From the NCBI GenBank assembly GCA_016795385.1, contig JAEUHI010000088.1, forward strand, positions 1 through 45,663: a DNA stretch of 45,663 nt, read 5' to 3'. Numbering within the stretch: position 1 is the first letter of the stretch; each line of letters begins with the position of its first letter. Positions 8,103-15,206 of the stretch are shown here, in pieces. This DNA is from Verrucomicrobiales bacterium (GTDB lineage Bacteria > Verrucomicrobiota > Verrucomicrobiia > Verrucomicrobiales > DEV007). A program made the translations under genes and the position numbers. The notes under the pieces are model-generated. The model did not search any database. It saw nothing but the letters and a program-made list of their open reading frames with translations, and had not been told where the DNA came from.

Positions 8103-8894
8103 TCACTTCGGCCGGATCTCCAATCCCGCGAGCCACGGCGCCGTGATCTGCGGCGGCATGCCGCCGAAGGGTTGGTAGACGGGGAGCTGGATCACGCTCA
8201 TGCTGTGGGGCTGCGAGGCCATGTAGAAAAGCGTTTCGGCGCAGTCGTCGGTCTGGATCATCGCGGCGCAATGCTCGGCGGTGGGACGGACGGGGCGCTT
8301 CTCGACGAGGGGCGTGTAGGCCTCGCCGGGGGCATACTCGGAGATGACGATGCCGTGGGCGGCAAGCTGGGGGCGCGCGGTGAAGAGAAGGCCATGAACG
8401 GCCCACTTGCTCGCGGTGTAGGGCACACCGGCGAAGGAATCGAAGCCGTGTCCGGCGGTCGAGGAGACGACGACAATGCGGCCGCCCCCGTTTTCCGCCA
8501 TTGGTTTGGCGACGGCCTGGATCATGTTCGCGACGCCGATCACGTTGATCTCCATGACCCGCTGCCACGCCTCGTGCGAGGCGATGCGGGCGGGATCCTC
8601 GTGGGCCATGAAGCGGTCGGGTGTGTTGATGCCCGCGGTGTGGATCAGGGCCTTCGGCACGCCGTGGGAAAGGACCTCGCCGAGGGCGTTGGCGACACTG
8701 TCAGGATCAGCCACGTCGCAGATCACGGGGATGATGAGGGGCGAGGAAGCCGCGGCTTCTTCGAGCGATGCGGCGGTGCGGCCGAAGACGAAAGTTTTCG
8801 CTCCGGCGGCGGCAAAGCGGCGTGCGGCGGCTTGTCCCATGCCCCCGCCACCACCGGTGACGATGACGATCTGATCGGTCCAGTCTTGATTCAT
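8103..8894 (-). CDS. SDR family oxidoreductase
   Basis: This is a cytoplasmic NAD(P)-dependent short-chain dehydrogenase/reductase of 263 residues, the usual size for the classical family. The Rossmann motif TGGGGGMG is at 13-20, a family HTAG block lies near 85, the catalytic serine is in VVSSTAG (about 145), and the YTASK motif gives Tyr159 and Lys163. The C-terminal region contains ETLFYMASQPHS and does not end in the common NVDGG motif, so it is a diverged member and its substrate cannot be named. It faces the sulfatase gene across the REPIN-like element. No other gene is close enough to suggest an operon. Confidence 0.9.
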   Translation of the reverse strand: MNQDWTDQIVIVTGGGGGMGQAAARRFAAAGAKTFVFGRTAASLEEAAASSPLIIPVICDVADPDSVANALGEVLSHGVPKALIHTAGINTPDRFMAHEDPARIASHEAWQRVMEINVIGVANMIQAVAKPMAENGGGRIVVVSSTAGHGFDSFAGVPYTASKWAVHGLLFTARPQLAAHGIVISEYAPGEAYTPLVEKRPVRPTAEHCAAMIQTDDCAETLFYMASQPHSMSVIQLPVYQPFGGMPPQITAPWLAGLEIRPK

Positions 8895-8939
8895 GCGGCG
8901 GAGTGTAGCGAGGGGGAGCGTGGTGTCCAGTGCCCAAAT

Positions 8940-9031
8940 CTCCTACTCATACTCCTACTCATACTCAGAGGGCGGGGATCAAGGGACGTCCGGATTTGAG
9001 TATGAGTAGGAGTATGAGGTAAGAGTAGGAG
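8940..9031. repeat. CTCCTACTCATACTC repeats forming a 21-bp inverted repeat
   Basis: The left arm holds two overlapping copies of CTCCTACTCATACTC. Positions 8946-8966 pair perfectly with 8998-9018 across a 31-base loop. Beyond that the right arm continues with AGAGTAGGAG and pairs imperfectly with the remaining left-arm bases. It lies downstream of the - strand hydrolase gene and upstream of the SDR gene, so it may end hydrolase transcription. The pattern looks like a dispersed micro-repeat. Confidence 0.65.
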
Positions 9032-9040
9032 GGCGAACGA

Positions 9041-10366
9041 TCACTTAGACTGCAAGCCCACCGTATTTACGGAAATGATGCGGTAGCTGTGGGTCTTTCC
9101 GGTCTCCGCCTTGTCGTCGGTGAAGCGCATTTCCACCAGCGGAGCGAGAGGAGTATCGCTGTATTGAAGGCCTTGGAAGATCGGCCGGCCAAAGGGATTT
9201 TTTCCTTCTTCGGGAAGGCTCGCGATGACCTTTCCATCACGCTCGATGAGAAACTTCGCGAGTCCGCTCTCGAGATCAGCTTCGGCGGTCCAGGTGAGTT
9301 CGTTGCCTTTCACCAGCGGGTCGGAGGGAGCGGGAGGAGGTGTGGTGTCGGTCACGGCGGTGTCGGTCACGTATTGCATCCAAAGTTTTGCCACCGCTCC
9401 GTTCGGGAGCCAGACGGCCTTTGTCTTGTCGCCTTTGAATTCCGCGACTGGCAGCGCCTTCGTGGCCAACAATTCCGCCAGCCAGGCTTCGTCGGTGGGC
9501 ATCGGCTTCAACGGATCGCCCGACTTCTCCGGAAGGCGGGCGGAGAGGCACGCGTCGAGCCACGGAATCGCGAGGTAGCGCTGGTTCCCGCATTCGTGCG
9601 CGGTGAGGGGATCGACCGCGACGCCGATGAGCGCGCCCTTTGCCCGCATCTTCGTGAAGAAGGTCTCGTTTGAAGGCCAGACTCCGGCAAAGCGGCCCTC
9701 CTTCACGGTGACACCCTCCTTCGTACCGGGATTGCACATGATGGGCACGCCGAGGGAACCTTCGGAGATGACGTGCGTCTTGATGGTGGCTCTGTCAGGA
9801 TTCGCCTCGAGGAGAGGAACGCCGGAGCGGAGCCAGACTGCCGCGACCCGATCAGGATGGAGGAGGGTCATGCCACCGCTCCAGTGGCCGCCGCCGCTGT
9901 GTCCCCAGAGCGCCCAGGGTACGATGGCGAGTTCGGGATGTCCGCTCGCCGCGCCGAGTTCGGCGAGAGCTTTCTGGAAGGCGGCGTCGGATCCGTTGCG
10001 GGGATCGCACCACATCTGGCAGTCGGCCTTGTCGGGCTGCTCGTAGGACGGCGAGAGGAGCGCGCAGTCGTGTTTCTTTGCCAGCGCCTGCCAGTGCAGG
10101 TCAAAGGCACCGGTTTGCCCCGACTTGCAGGAACCTTCGCCGCAGCCGTGCTGGTGGACGATGACGCCCCGGAGCGTTTTCACGCCTTCGGGAATCCAGG
10201 CGGTGTATTGCACGGGAAAGATGAGTTCGCCCGGCTTCGTCGAAGCCTCGTAACGAACGCGGTAATAGGGAGGCTCGACCGGAGGCGCCTGATCGTAAGG
10301 AGCGACCTGGGCAATCGCAAAGGCGAGCGTGGAGAGAACGGTGAGGAGGATGAGAACGGGGCGCAT
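9041..10366 (-). CDS. Secreted alpha/beta hydrolase with C-terminal Fn3-like domain
   Basis: The 441-residue protein starts with a signal peptide (about 1-20) and then an alpha/beta-hydrolase core. GVIVHQHGCGEGSC (67-80) resembles an oxyanion-hole strand, and GHSGGG at 155-160 is the nucleophile elbow with Ser157. Cysteines in GEGSCKSG, DCALL and DCQMWC suggest disulfides, as expected for an exported enzyme. The last 100 residues, starting around TPPPAPSDP, look like a fibronectin-III-type module. Its best broad label is esterase or depolymerase-like hydrolase; no substrate can be read from the sequence. It is 42 bases downstream of the TIM-barrel gene on the same strand and may be co-transcribed with it. 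Confidence 0.8.
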   Translation of the reverse strand: MRPVLILLTVLSTLAFAIAQVAPYDQAPPVEPPYYRVRYEASTKPGELIFPVQYTAWIPEGVKTLRGVIVHQHGCGEGSCKSGQTGAFDLHWQALAKKHDCALLSPSYEQPDKADCQMWCDPRNGSDAAFQKALAELGAASGHPELAIVPWALWGHSGGGHWSGGMTLLHPDRVAAVWLRSGVPLLEANPDRATIKTHVISEGSLGVPIMCNPGTKEGVTVKEGRFAGVWPSNETFFTKMRAKGALIGVAVDPLTAHECGNQRYLAIPWLDACLSARLPEKSGDPLKPMPTDEAWLAELLATKALPVAEFKGDKTKAVWLPNGAVAKLWMQYVTDTAVTDTTPPPAPSDPLVKGNELTWTAEADLESGLAKFLIERDGKVIASLPEEGKNPFGRPIFQGLQYSDTPLAPLVEMRFTDDKAETGKTHSYRIISVNTVGLQSK

Positions 10367-10385
10367 CTTGATGAAGGGATCTCTT

Positions 10386-10424
10386 GATCACTGATTACTG
10401 AATACCGGTCACTGAATACCGATC
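10386..10424. repeat. ACTGAATACCG-type tandem repeat
   Basis: Two adjacent 14-base units, ACTGAATACCGGTC (10397-10410) and ACTGAATACCGATC (10411-10424), are preceded by a diverged TGATCACTGATT. The second unit encodes the last few residues and the stop codon of the TIM-barrel gene, so the repeat has been incorporated at the end of that reading frame. Confidence 0.5.
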
Positions 10425-11350
10425 ACCGCTTTCTTCATCGCCGCAATCGTCGCGGAGCAGGCGGCGTCGTTCTCCATTTCGTTGAGGGGTTTGTTGAAAG
10501 GCTCGGGGCGGATGGGGCCGTCGTAGCCGATCTGGATGAGCGCTTTCACGAAGCTGGCGACGTCGATCACCCCGGTGGCGGCGGGAAGTTCGCGGGCGTT
10601 GTCCTGCTGGTCGCGCTTTTCGAGACCGGCCGGGGCGTCATTGAGATCGACGGTGACGACGTCTTCATTTTTGAGGGTGAGGAGGTCATCGACCGTGTCG
10701 TTCGCCGTCCACCAATGCCAGGTGTCGAGGACGAGGCCGACATTGCCGGTGCCGATCGCGGCGATCAACTCGCGCGTTTCCGCGAGGGTGTGGAGGAAGG
10801 GGTAACGTCCTTTCACAAGGAGTAATTGCGTGCCCACGTATTCGAGTCCGAGGCGGATGTCGTGGTCCTTGAGGATCTTCGTGACCTCGCGGAGGCGGTC
10901 GGCGTGCTGCTTGAAGTTCTGATTGTAGGTCAGCGTGTCGTGGCTCGGCATCAGCCAGGTGCCCATGCGGGACGCTCCGGCGCGCTGGAGTCCGGCAGCG
11001 ATGGCGGGCAGCTTGGCAAGGCCGTCGCGGAAGGTTGTGTCGTCCTTGCGGAAATCGACCGGCAGGCCCGCCGCGGCCCAGGTGAGTTTTTTGTTCTTCA
11101 GGTCGGCGAGGGTCTCTTCGAGTTGGGCGGCGTTCATCCCGGCGAGTTCTTCGCCACGGGGTTCGACCGATTCGAAGCCGTGTTTGGCGGCGAGTTCGTT
11201 GAGTTCCTGCTGGCTCTTCACGGAGACTCCGATGCTGCCCGGGGTGAGGGCGAGGGTGAATTTCCGGGCTCCCGGCTCGGCGGCGAAGGAGGCGGCGGGG
11301 AGGCTGGAGGCGAGGAGCACGGAAGAGCGGACAAACTGGCGTCGATTCAT
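10409..11350 (-). CDS. Tat-exported sugar phosphate isomerase/epimerase-like TIM barrel
   Basis: This 313-residue protein has a twin-arginine signal (MNRRQFVRSS, then a hydrophobic run ending near ASFAAEP), followed by a xylose-isomerase-like TIM barrel. Visible strand ends are GFESVEPRGEEL, IRLGLEYVG, VGLVLDTWHWW and VVTVDLNDAP, which carry the acidic and histidine residues that bind a divalent metal in this family. Such proteins interconvert or epimerise sugars or related hydroxy-aldehydes; the precise reaction is not predictable. ATG 11350 was chosen because upstream codons in this frame lack hydrophobic signal character and would overlap the divergent sulfatase gene. The C-terminal residues are derived from a short tandem repeat. 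Confidence 0.85.
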   Translation of the reverse strand: MNRRQFVRSSVLLASSLPAASFAAEPGARKFTLALTPGSIGVSVKSQQELNELAAKHGFESVEPRGEELAGMNAAQLEETLADLKNKKLTWAAAGLPVDFRKDDTTFRDGLAKLPAIAAGLQRAGASRMGTWLMPSHDTLTYNQNFKQHADRLREVTKILKDHDIRLGLEYVGTQLLLVKGRYPFLHTLAETRELIAAIGTGNVGLVLDTWHWWTANDTVDDLLTLKNEDVVTVDLNDAPAGLEKRDQQDNARELPAATGVIDVASFVKALIQIGYDGPIRPEPFNKPLNEMENDAACSATIAAMKKAVIGIQ

Positions 11351-11443
11351 CCGGCGAGCTTGGCAGGTCCGGGCGGTGGCGTCAATGATCGCGGATGCGC
11401 CAAAGACTTGCCATGGACGCCGGTGTTGATCATGCTCACCGCC
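11351..11443. promoter_or_regulatory. Divergent intergenic region between TIM-barrel and sulfatase genes
   Basis: The 93 bases separate two start codons that face away from each other, so promoters for both genes should lie here. I could not identify convincing -35/-10 boxes or an operator in it. Confidence 0.35.
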
Positions 11444-12823
11444 ATGAGACTGCTTCCCATCCTCGCTCTGCTTGTATTCTCCGCCTGTGCCACGGCGGCG
11501 GAGCGGCCGAATTTGATCTTCATTCTCTGCGACGACCTCGCCCAGGGTGATCTGGGATGCTACGGGCAGAAGCTGATCCAGACGCCCCACCTCGACCGCA
11601 TGGCGGCGGAGGGGACGCGCTTTCCCCAGCTCTATTCCGGCACCAGCGTGTGCGCGCCGTCGCGATCCTCGCTCATGACGGGATTGCATACCGGGCATTG
11701 TCCGATTCGGGCCAACCGAGAAGTCCAGCCCGAAGGGCAGAAACCGCTCCCCGAGGAAACAGTGACCGTCGCGCAGGTGCTGAAGTCTGCCGGCTACGCG
11801 ACGGCCTGCATGGGGAAATGGGGCATGGGCATGTTCGACACGAGCGGCAGTCCGCTGAAGAAGGGCTTCGATCATTTCTACGGCTACAACTGCCAACGTC
11901 ACGCCCACAGCTATTTCCCGAAGTATCTCTGGGATGACGACCAACGCATCGAGCTCGACGGGAAGACCTACGCGCAGGAACTGATCCAGCAGGATGTCGA
12001 GAAGTGGGTGAGGGCGCATGCGTCGCAGCCCTTCTTCCTTTATTACGCTATCACCCTGCCACACGGCAAATTCGAGATCGACGAGCTCGGGATCTACGCC
12101 GACAAACCGTGGACCGATCTACAGAAAACCTACGCCGCGATGGTGACGCGCCTCGACCGTGATGTGGGCCGCCTCATGGCCTTGCTCGGCGAGTTGAAGA
12201 TCGACGAAAACACCCTCATCATTTTCTCGGGCGACAACGGCGCTTCCTTCGATCCGAAGTCGGAAGTCGGACGGCTCTTCGATCAGGACAGGGGAGGCAA
12301 GCTGCGCGGCTACAAGCGGGGGCTCTACGAAGGGGCGCTGCGCCAGGCGGGCATCGCGCGTTGGCCCGGGCAGGTGCCGGCCGGGGTGATTTCAGAGGAG
12401 CCATGGGCCTTCTGGGATTTTCTGCCTACGGCCGCCGCACTGGCCGGGGCGAGCCTGCCGGACGCGGCGGTCTTCGACGGGCGGGACGTGACGGCTCTGC
12501 TCAAGGGTGGAAAGGCTCCGGAGCGCGAATCCTTCTACTGGGAGCTGCACGAAGGCACCTCGATCCAGGCGGTGCGGTTTGAGGGGAATTGGAAAGCGGT
12601 GAAGAACGGTCCCAAGGCTCCGATCGAACTCTATGATCTCTCCGTGGATCCCGCCGAGTCGAAAGATCTCGCTCCCGCTCATCCTGACAAAGTGGCCAAG
12701 GCAGAAAATCTCATGGCCGCTTCACGCACCGATAATCCCGACTGGCCGCTGGTGGAGCGAGCCATGGGCAAGGGAAACGCGAAAGGAAAAGCAAAAGCAA
12801 AATCAAAAGCAAAGGCGGAGTGA
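11444..12823 (+). CDS. Secreted arylsulfatase-type sulfatase with Lys/Ala-rich tail
   Basis: This second formylglycine sulfatase has 459 residues. A signal peptide covers about 1-19. The metal-binding segment is LIFILCDDLAQGDLGCYG. The signature CAPSR has Cys70 as the formylglycine precursor, followed by SLMTGLHTGHCP. GYATACMGKWGMG and FSGDNGAS are further active-site blocks. The enzyme lacks the EF-hand extension of the first sulfatase and ends in a very basic tail of GKAKAKSKAKAE type, which might bind acidic polymers, though this is only inference. The start at 11444 gives a clean signal peptide; ATG 11432 is in frame. The Cys at residue 14 in VFSACA is not a good lipobox because Phe is at -3. 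It is divergent from the TIM-barrel gene. Confidence 0.92.
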   Translation: MRLLPILALLVFSACATAAERPNLIFILCDDLAQGDLGCYGQKLIQTPHLDRMAAEGTRFPQLYSGTSVCAPSRSSLMTGLHTGHCPIRANREVQPEGQKPLPEETVTVAQVLKSAGYATACMGKWGMGMFDTSGSPLKKGFDHFYGYNCQRHAHSYFPKYLWDDDQRIELDGKTYAQELIQQDVEKWVRAHASQPFFLYYAITLPHGKFEIDELGIYADKPWTDLQKTYAAMVTRLDRDVGRLMALLGELKIDENTLIIFSGDNGASFDPKSEVGRLFDQDRGGKLRGYKRGLYEGALRQAGIARWPGQVPAGVISEEPWAFWDFLPTAAALAGASLPDAAVFDGRDVTALLKGGKAPERESFYWELHEGTSIQAVRFEGNWKAVKNGPKAPIELYDLSVDPAESKDLAPAHPDKVAKAENLMAASRTDNPDWPLVERAMGKGNAKGKAKAKSKAKAE

Positions 12824-12824
12824 T

Positions 12825-12980
12825 TCAGGCGTCGGGCGCGGTGCCAGCGGTCGGTGCGGGAGGCTCTTGAGACGGCGGCGGCGGACCGGGACTCCGTTTC
12901 GAGCATCCCGACGGCGGGATGTCGGCCAGCAGCGAGGCGGCGAAGAGGGCGACAAAAAAGGAAAAGAGGGTGGGCTTCAT
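12825..12980 (-). CDS. Small secreted proline-rich peptide (51 aa), hypothetical
   Basis: A short reading frame on the - strand encodes a peptide with an ideal export signal (MKPTLFSFFVALFAASLLA), then about 30 residues rich in Pro, Ala and Ser with a single Cys at about 26. It fills a gap that would otherwise hold no gene. Its stop lies two bases from the end of the sulfatase gene, so the two converge. There is no clear Shine-Dalgarno and I recognise no family. The signal-like N-terminus is the only positive evidence. Confidence 0.4.
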   Translation of the reverse strand: MKPTLFSFFVALFAASLLADIPPSGCSKRSPGPPPPSQEPPAPTAGTAPDA

Positions 12981-13037
12981 CTCGGATCGAATTGTGCTAC
13001 GCTCCGGCGTCTTCCGTCAATCCCGATTGCTTTTCCC

Positions 13038-14081
13038 GTGACCGTCCTTTCCCAGATCGCGCAAGGAATCGCCCGCCCCCTCGATCGGGCGCGGGTGGAG
13101 GTGCTCCGCTCGTTCGGCGCACCAGCGCGTTTTTTCGTGAGGCGGCGCGAAGCCCGGGTCCTGGCGGGTGGACTGCTGGTCATCGGTGCCGCCTTTGCCT
13201 TGACGATCGTCGCGCCCTTCTGGTTGCTCGCCCTCGGGCCGGTGATCTGGGGGATCCCGCACGTTCTTTCGGATTTCCGTTACCTCGTCCTGCGTCCACA
13301 CCTGCACCATCGCTTCTGGCTCGTCCTGGGTGTCGGGATACCTCTGATCCTCGCGGGGACGGGGTGGTATCCGGTGCAGAGCGGACTGGTCGCCGCAGCG
13401 ATGGCGGCCTTGCTCGCCCGCGGCGTCTGGTGGAAAAAGGCCATCGTCATCGCGACGGGAGCCGCCCTCTTTTGGCTGAGTGTCAGGGTGGGGCACCTTT
13501 CCCTGCTCGTCTTCGCCCACGCGCACAATTTCATCGCCCTGGCTCTGTGGTGGAGTTGGCGTCCGGCCGACGGCGTGTGGCGATGGGGAGTGCCGGCTGC
13601 CTTCTGCATCGCCGCCGCCGCGCTGTGGTGGGGCTGGGCCGGCCCGTCCGGCTTCTCCGTGGCATGGGCTCCCGCGGGGATGGGCGGAGATTACCATCTC
13701 GGACAGCTCGCACCCGGACTTGCCGAGCCGTGGGCTCTGCGCCTCGTCCTGCTCTTTGCCTTCGCCCAGGCCGTCCACTATGGCATCTGGCTGCGGCTCA
13801 TTCCCGAAGATGACCGCCCCCAGCCCAGCCCGCGGACGTTCGCGGCCAGCTACCGCGCGCTCGAGCGCGACTTCGGACCGGCCTTGCTCGTGATCTCAGT
13901 GGTGTTGATGTCAGGACTGGCGCTGTGGGCGGTCTTCGACCTGGTCGAGGCGCGCACCGGCTATCTGCGCATGGCTCTCTTTCACGGCTATCTCGAGCTC
14001 GCGGCCGCGGCTCTGCTCTTCGTCGAAGGGCGGCGCGGCTTCGAGGCCACCGCATCTGGGGAAGGGGAGGCTGACTCATGA
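13038..14081 (+). CDS. Polytopic membrane protein with conserved-looking histidines, unknown function
   Basis: The protein of about 347 residues has eight or nine hydrophobic segments. I do not recognise the family with certainty. Histidines fall in distinctive spots: GIPHVLSDFRYL, FAHAHNFIAL, AVHYGIWLRLIPEDDR and LFHGYLELAAA. Several histidines in membrane segments recall metal- or haem-binding membrane enzymes such as Brp/Blh-type carotenoid oxygenases, but this is a resemblance, not an assignment. GTG 13038 is the first start codon past the stop of the sulfatase that leaves a plausible cytoplasmic N-terminus; no good ribosome site is visible. The gene ends in ATGA, overlapping the next gene, so the two are probably made together. 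Confidence 0.72.
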   Translation: MTVLSQIAQGIARPLDRARVEVLRSFGAPARFFVRRREARVLAGGLLVIGAAFALTIVAPFWLLALGPVIWGIPHVLSDFRYLVLRPHLHHRFWLVLGVGIPLILAGTGWYPVQSGLVAAAMAALLARGVWWKKAIVIATGAALFWLSVRVGHLSLLVFAHAHNFIALALWWSWRPADGVWRWGVPAAFCIAAAALWWGWAGPSGFSVAWAPAGMGGDYHLGQLAPGLAEPWALRLVLLFAFAQAVHYGIWLRLIPEDDRPQPSPRTFAASYRALERDFGPALLVISVVLMSGLALWAVFDLVEARTGYLRMALFHGYLELAAAALLFVEGRRGFEATASGEGEADS

Positions 14082-14398
14082 CGTGGCTCCAGGCCTATCT
14101 GCTCACCCAGGCGGTCGAGGTGCCCGTCTATCTTTACGCCGGGAGGTCCCTGCCGGCTTCGCTTCGATGGTTTCTCGCCTTGGCCGCCAGCACCGTGACG
14201 CACCCGGTCGTCTGGTACGTTTTTCCTTGGTCGACCGTGCCGTGGTGGATCTGTTTCTGGGGAGCGGAATCGTTCGCCGTTGTCGTCGAGGGAGCGATGG
14301 GCCGGGCGCTCGGGCTGGCGCGGCCCTGGCTTTGGGCGCTGGTGGCGAACAGCGCGAGCGTGCTGGTGGGATTCGGGGTGCAGTGGGGGCTGCGGTGA
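14078..14398 (+). CDS. Small membrane protein, partner of the preceding gene
   Basis: This is a 106-residue protein with three or four hydrophobic helices and no recognised domain. Charged residues inside hydrophobic stretches are Glu14 in TQAVEVPVYLY and the glutamates in GAESFAVVVEGAMG. It begins on the ATGA that ends the 13038 gene, a typical sign of translational coupling and often of a shared complex. An inference is that it is an accessory subunit of the preceding membrane protein. Confidence 0.68.
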   Translation: MTWLQAYLLTQAVEVPVYLYAGRSLPASLRWFLALAASTVTHPVVWYVFPWSTVPWWICFWGAESFAVVVEGAMGRALGLARPWLWALVANSASVLVGFGVQWGLR

Positions 14399-14442
14399 AG
14401 CCGTCCTTGCCGGAGGCGGCAGTTTCTGGCAGTCTTCGGGGA

Positions 14443-14847
14443 ATGAAAACATCCGCGCTCGTCCTCATCGCCGTGCTGCTTTCCCTGATGCCCGCGCCGC
14501 CGGCGCGGTCGCAGGAGAAGGGAAGCTGGCCATTCACCGATGCCTCCCGCCTTGATGCCGCTCTCGCCGTGTTGCGATGGCGTCTGCACACCGAGGGTGG
14601 ATTCGCGCAACTGCCGAAGGGTGTCACCCTCGCCCTCGATGTCGATGCCGATCCTGAGGCGAAAGGATGGTATCAGGTGGTGCTGCGGGAGTTTCACAGC
14701 GCGGATTCCGGCTTCGACCCGAACGTGGCTCCGGCGCTCGCCCACTTTTACGTGCGTGAAAGCGACGGCGCCGTGGAATGGTATGATCTCGTGAACGACG
14801 AACGCCGTCCTTTGGAAGCCTTTTTTGCCGATCGCAAAGCCCCATGA
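14443..14847 (+). CDS. Small secreted protein, hypothetical
   Basis: The product is 134 residues with a signal peptide ending near PARSQ (about 23). The mature part is acidic, has a short helical start (SRLDAALAVLRWRL) and then alternating strands (VTLALDVDAD, YQVVLREFHS, HFYVRESDGAVEWYDL). The last pattern recalls small PepSY-like or cystatin-like periplasmic proteins, but I cannot place it in a family. It follows the membrane-protein pair by 44 bases and overlaps the next gene by four bases (ATGA), so it belongs to the same probable operon. Confidence 0.7.
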   Translation: MKTSALVLIAVLLSLMPAPPARSQEKGSWPFTDASRLDAALAVLRWRLHTEGGFAQLPKGVTLALDVDADPEAKGWYQVVLREFHSADSGFDPNVAPALAHFYVRESDGAVEWYDLVNDERRPLEAFFADRKAP

Positions 14848-15191
14848 AAGTCGAGAAAGTGAAATACGTCCTCTGGGCCGCCGACATGGATCGGGCGATC
14901 CGTTTTTATACCGGTCTCTTCGGTGGCACCCTCTCGTTCCAGACCGAGGTCTGGAGTGAGGTCGTCATCGCCGGCGCCACGATCGGCTTGCACGGGGATG
15001 GCGAAGGCAAACGCACCTGGACCGGCTTGAGCTTCCAACTCGATGATCTCCGCGAGGGTGTCGATCGCTTGATCGAATGGGGTGGCGAGCTCGCCCGTCC
15101 CCTCGATGAGTCCGGCGAGGAGGAACTCCACCTCGCCATGTGTGTCGATCCCGAGGGGAACGAGTTCATGATGACGCAGCGGCGCGGGTAA
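14844..15191 (+). CDS. VOC (glyoxalase/bleomycin-resistance-like) protein
   Basis: The 115-residue single-domain protein has the vicinal-oxygen-chelate fold: VKYVLWAADMDRAIRFYTGLFGG at the start, ATIGLHGDG in the middle and VDPEGNEFMMTQ at the end. His and Glu in the last two blocks match usual metal ligands. VOC proteins of this size act as dimers on small molecules (isomerases, dioxygenases, antibiotic-binding proteins), so a specific role cannot be given. It is the last gene of the + strand run starting near 13038 and ends 15 bases from the convergent tpsA stop. Confidence 0.88.
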   Translation: MKVEKVKYVLWAADMDRAIRFYTGLFGGTLSFQTEVWSEVVIAGATIGLHGDGEGKRTWTGLSFQLDDLREGVDRLIEWGGELARPLDESGEEELHLAMCVDPEGNEFMMTQRRG

Positions 15192-15206
15192 TTCCCGGCG
15201 CGGGCG

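Noticed and set aside
11444..11490. Second sulfatase as a lipoprotein
   Set aside because: The Cys in VFSACA has Phe at position -3, which does not fit a lipobox; a normal signal peptidase site fits as well.
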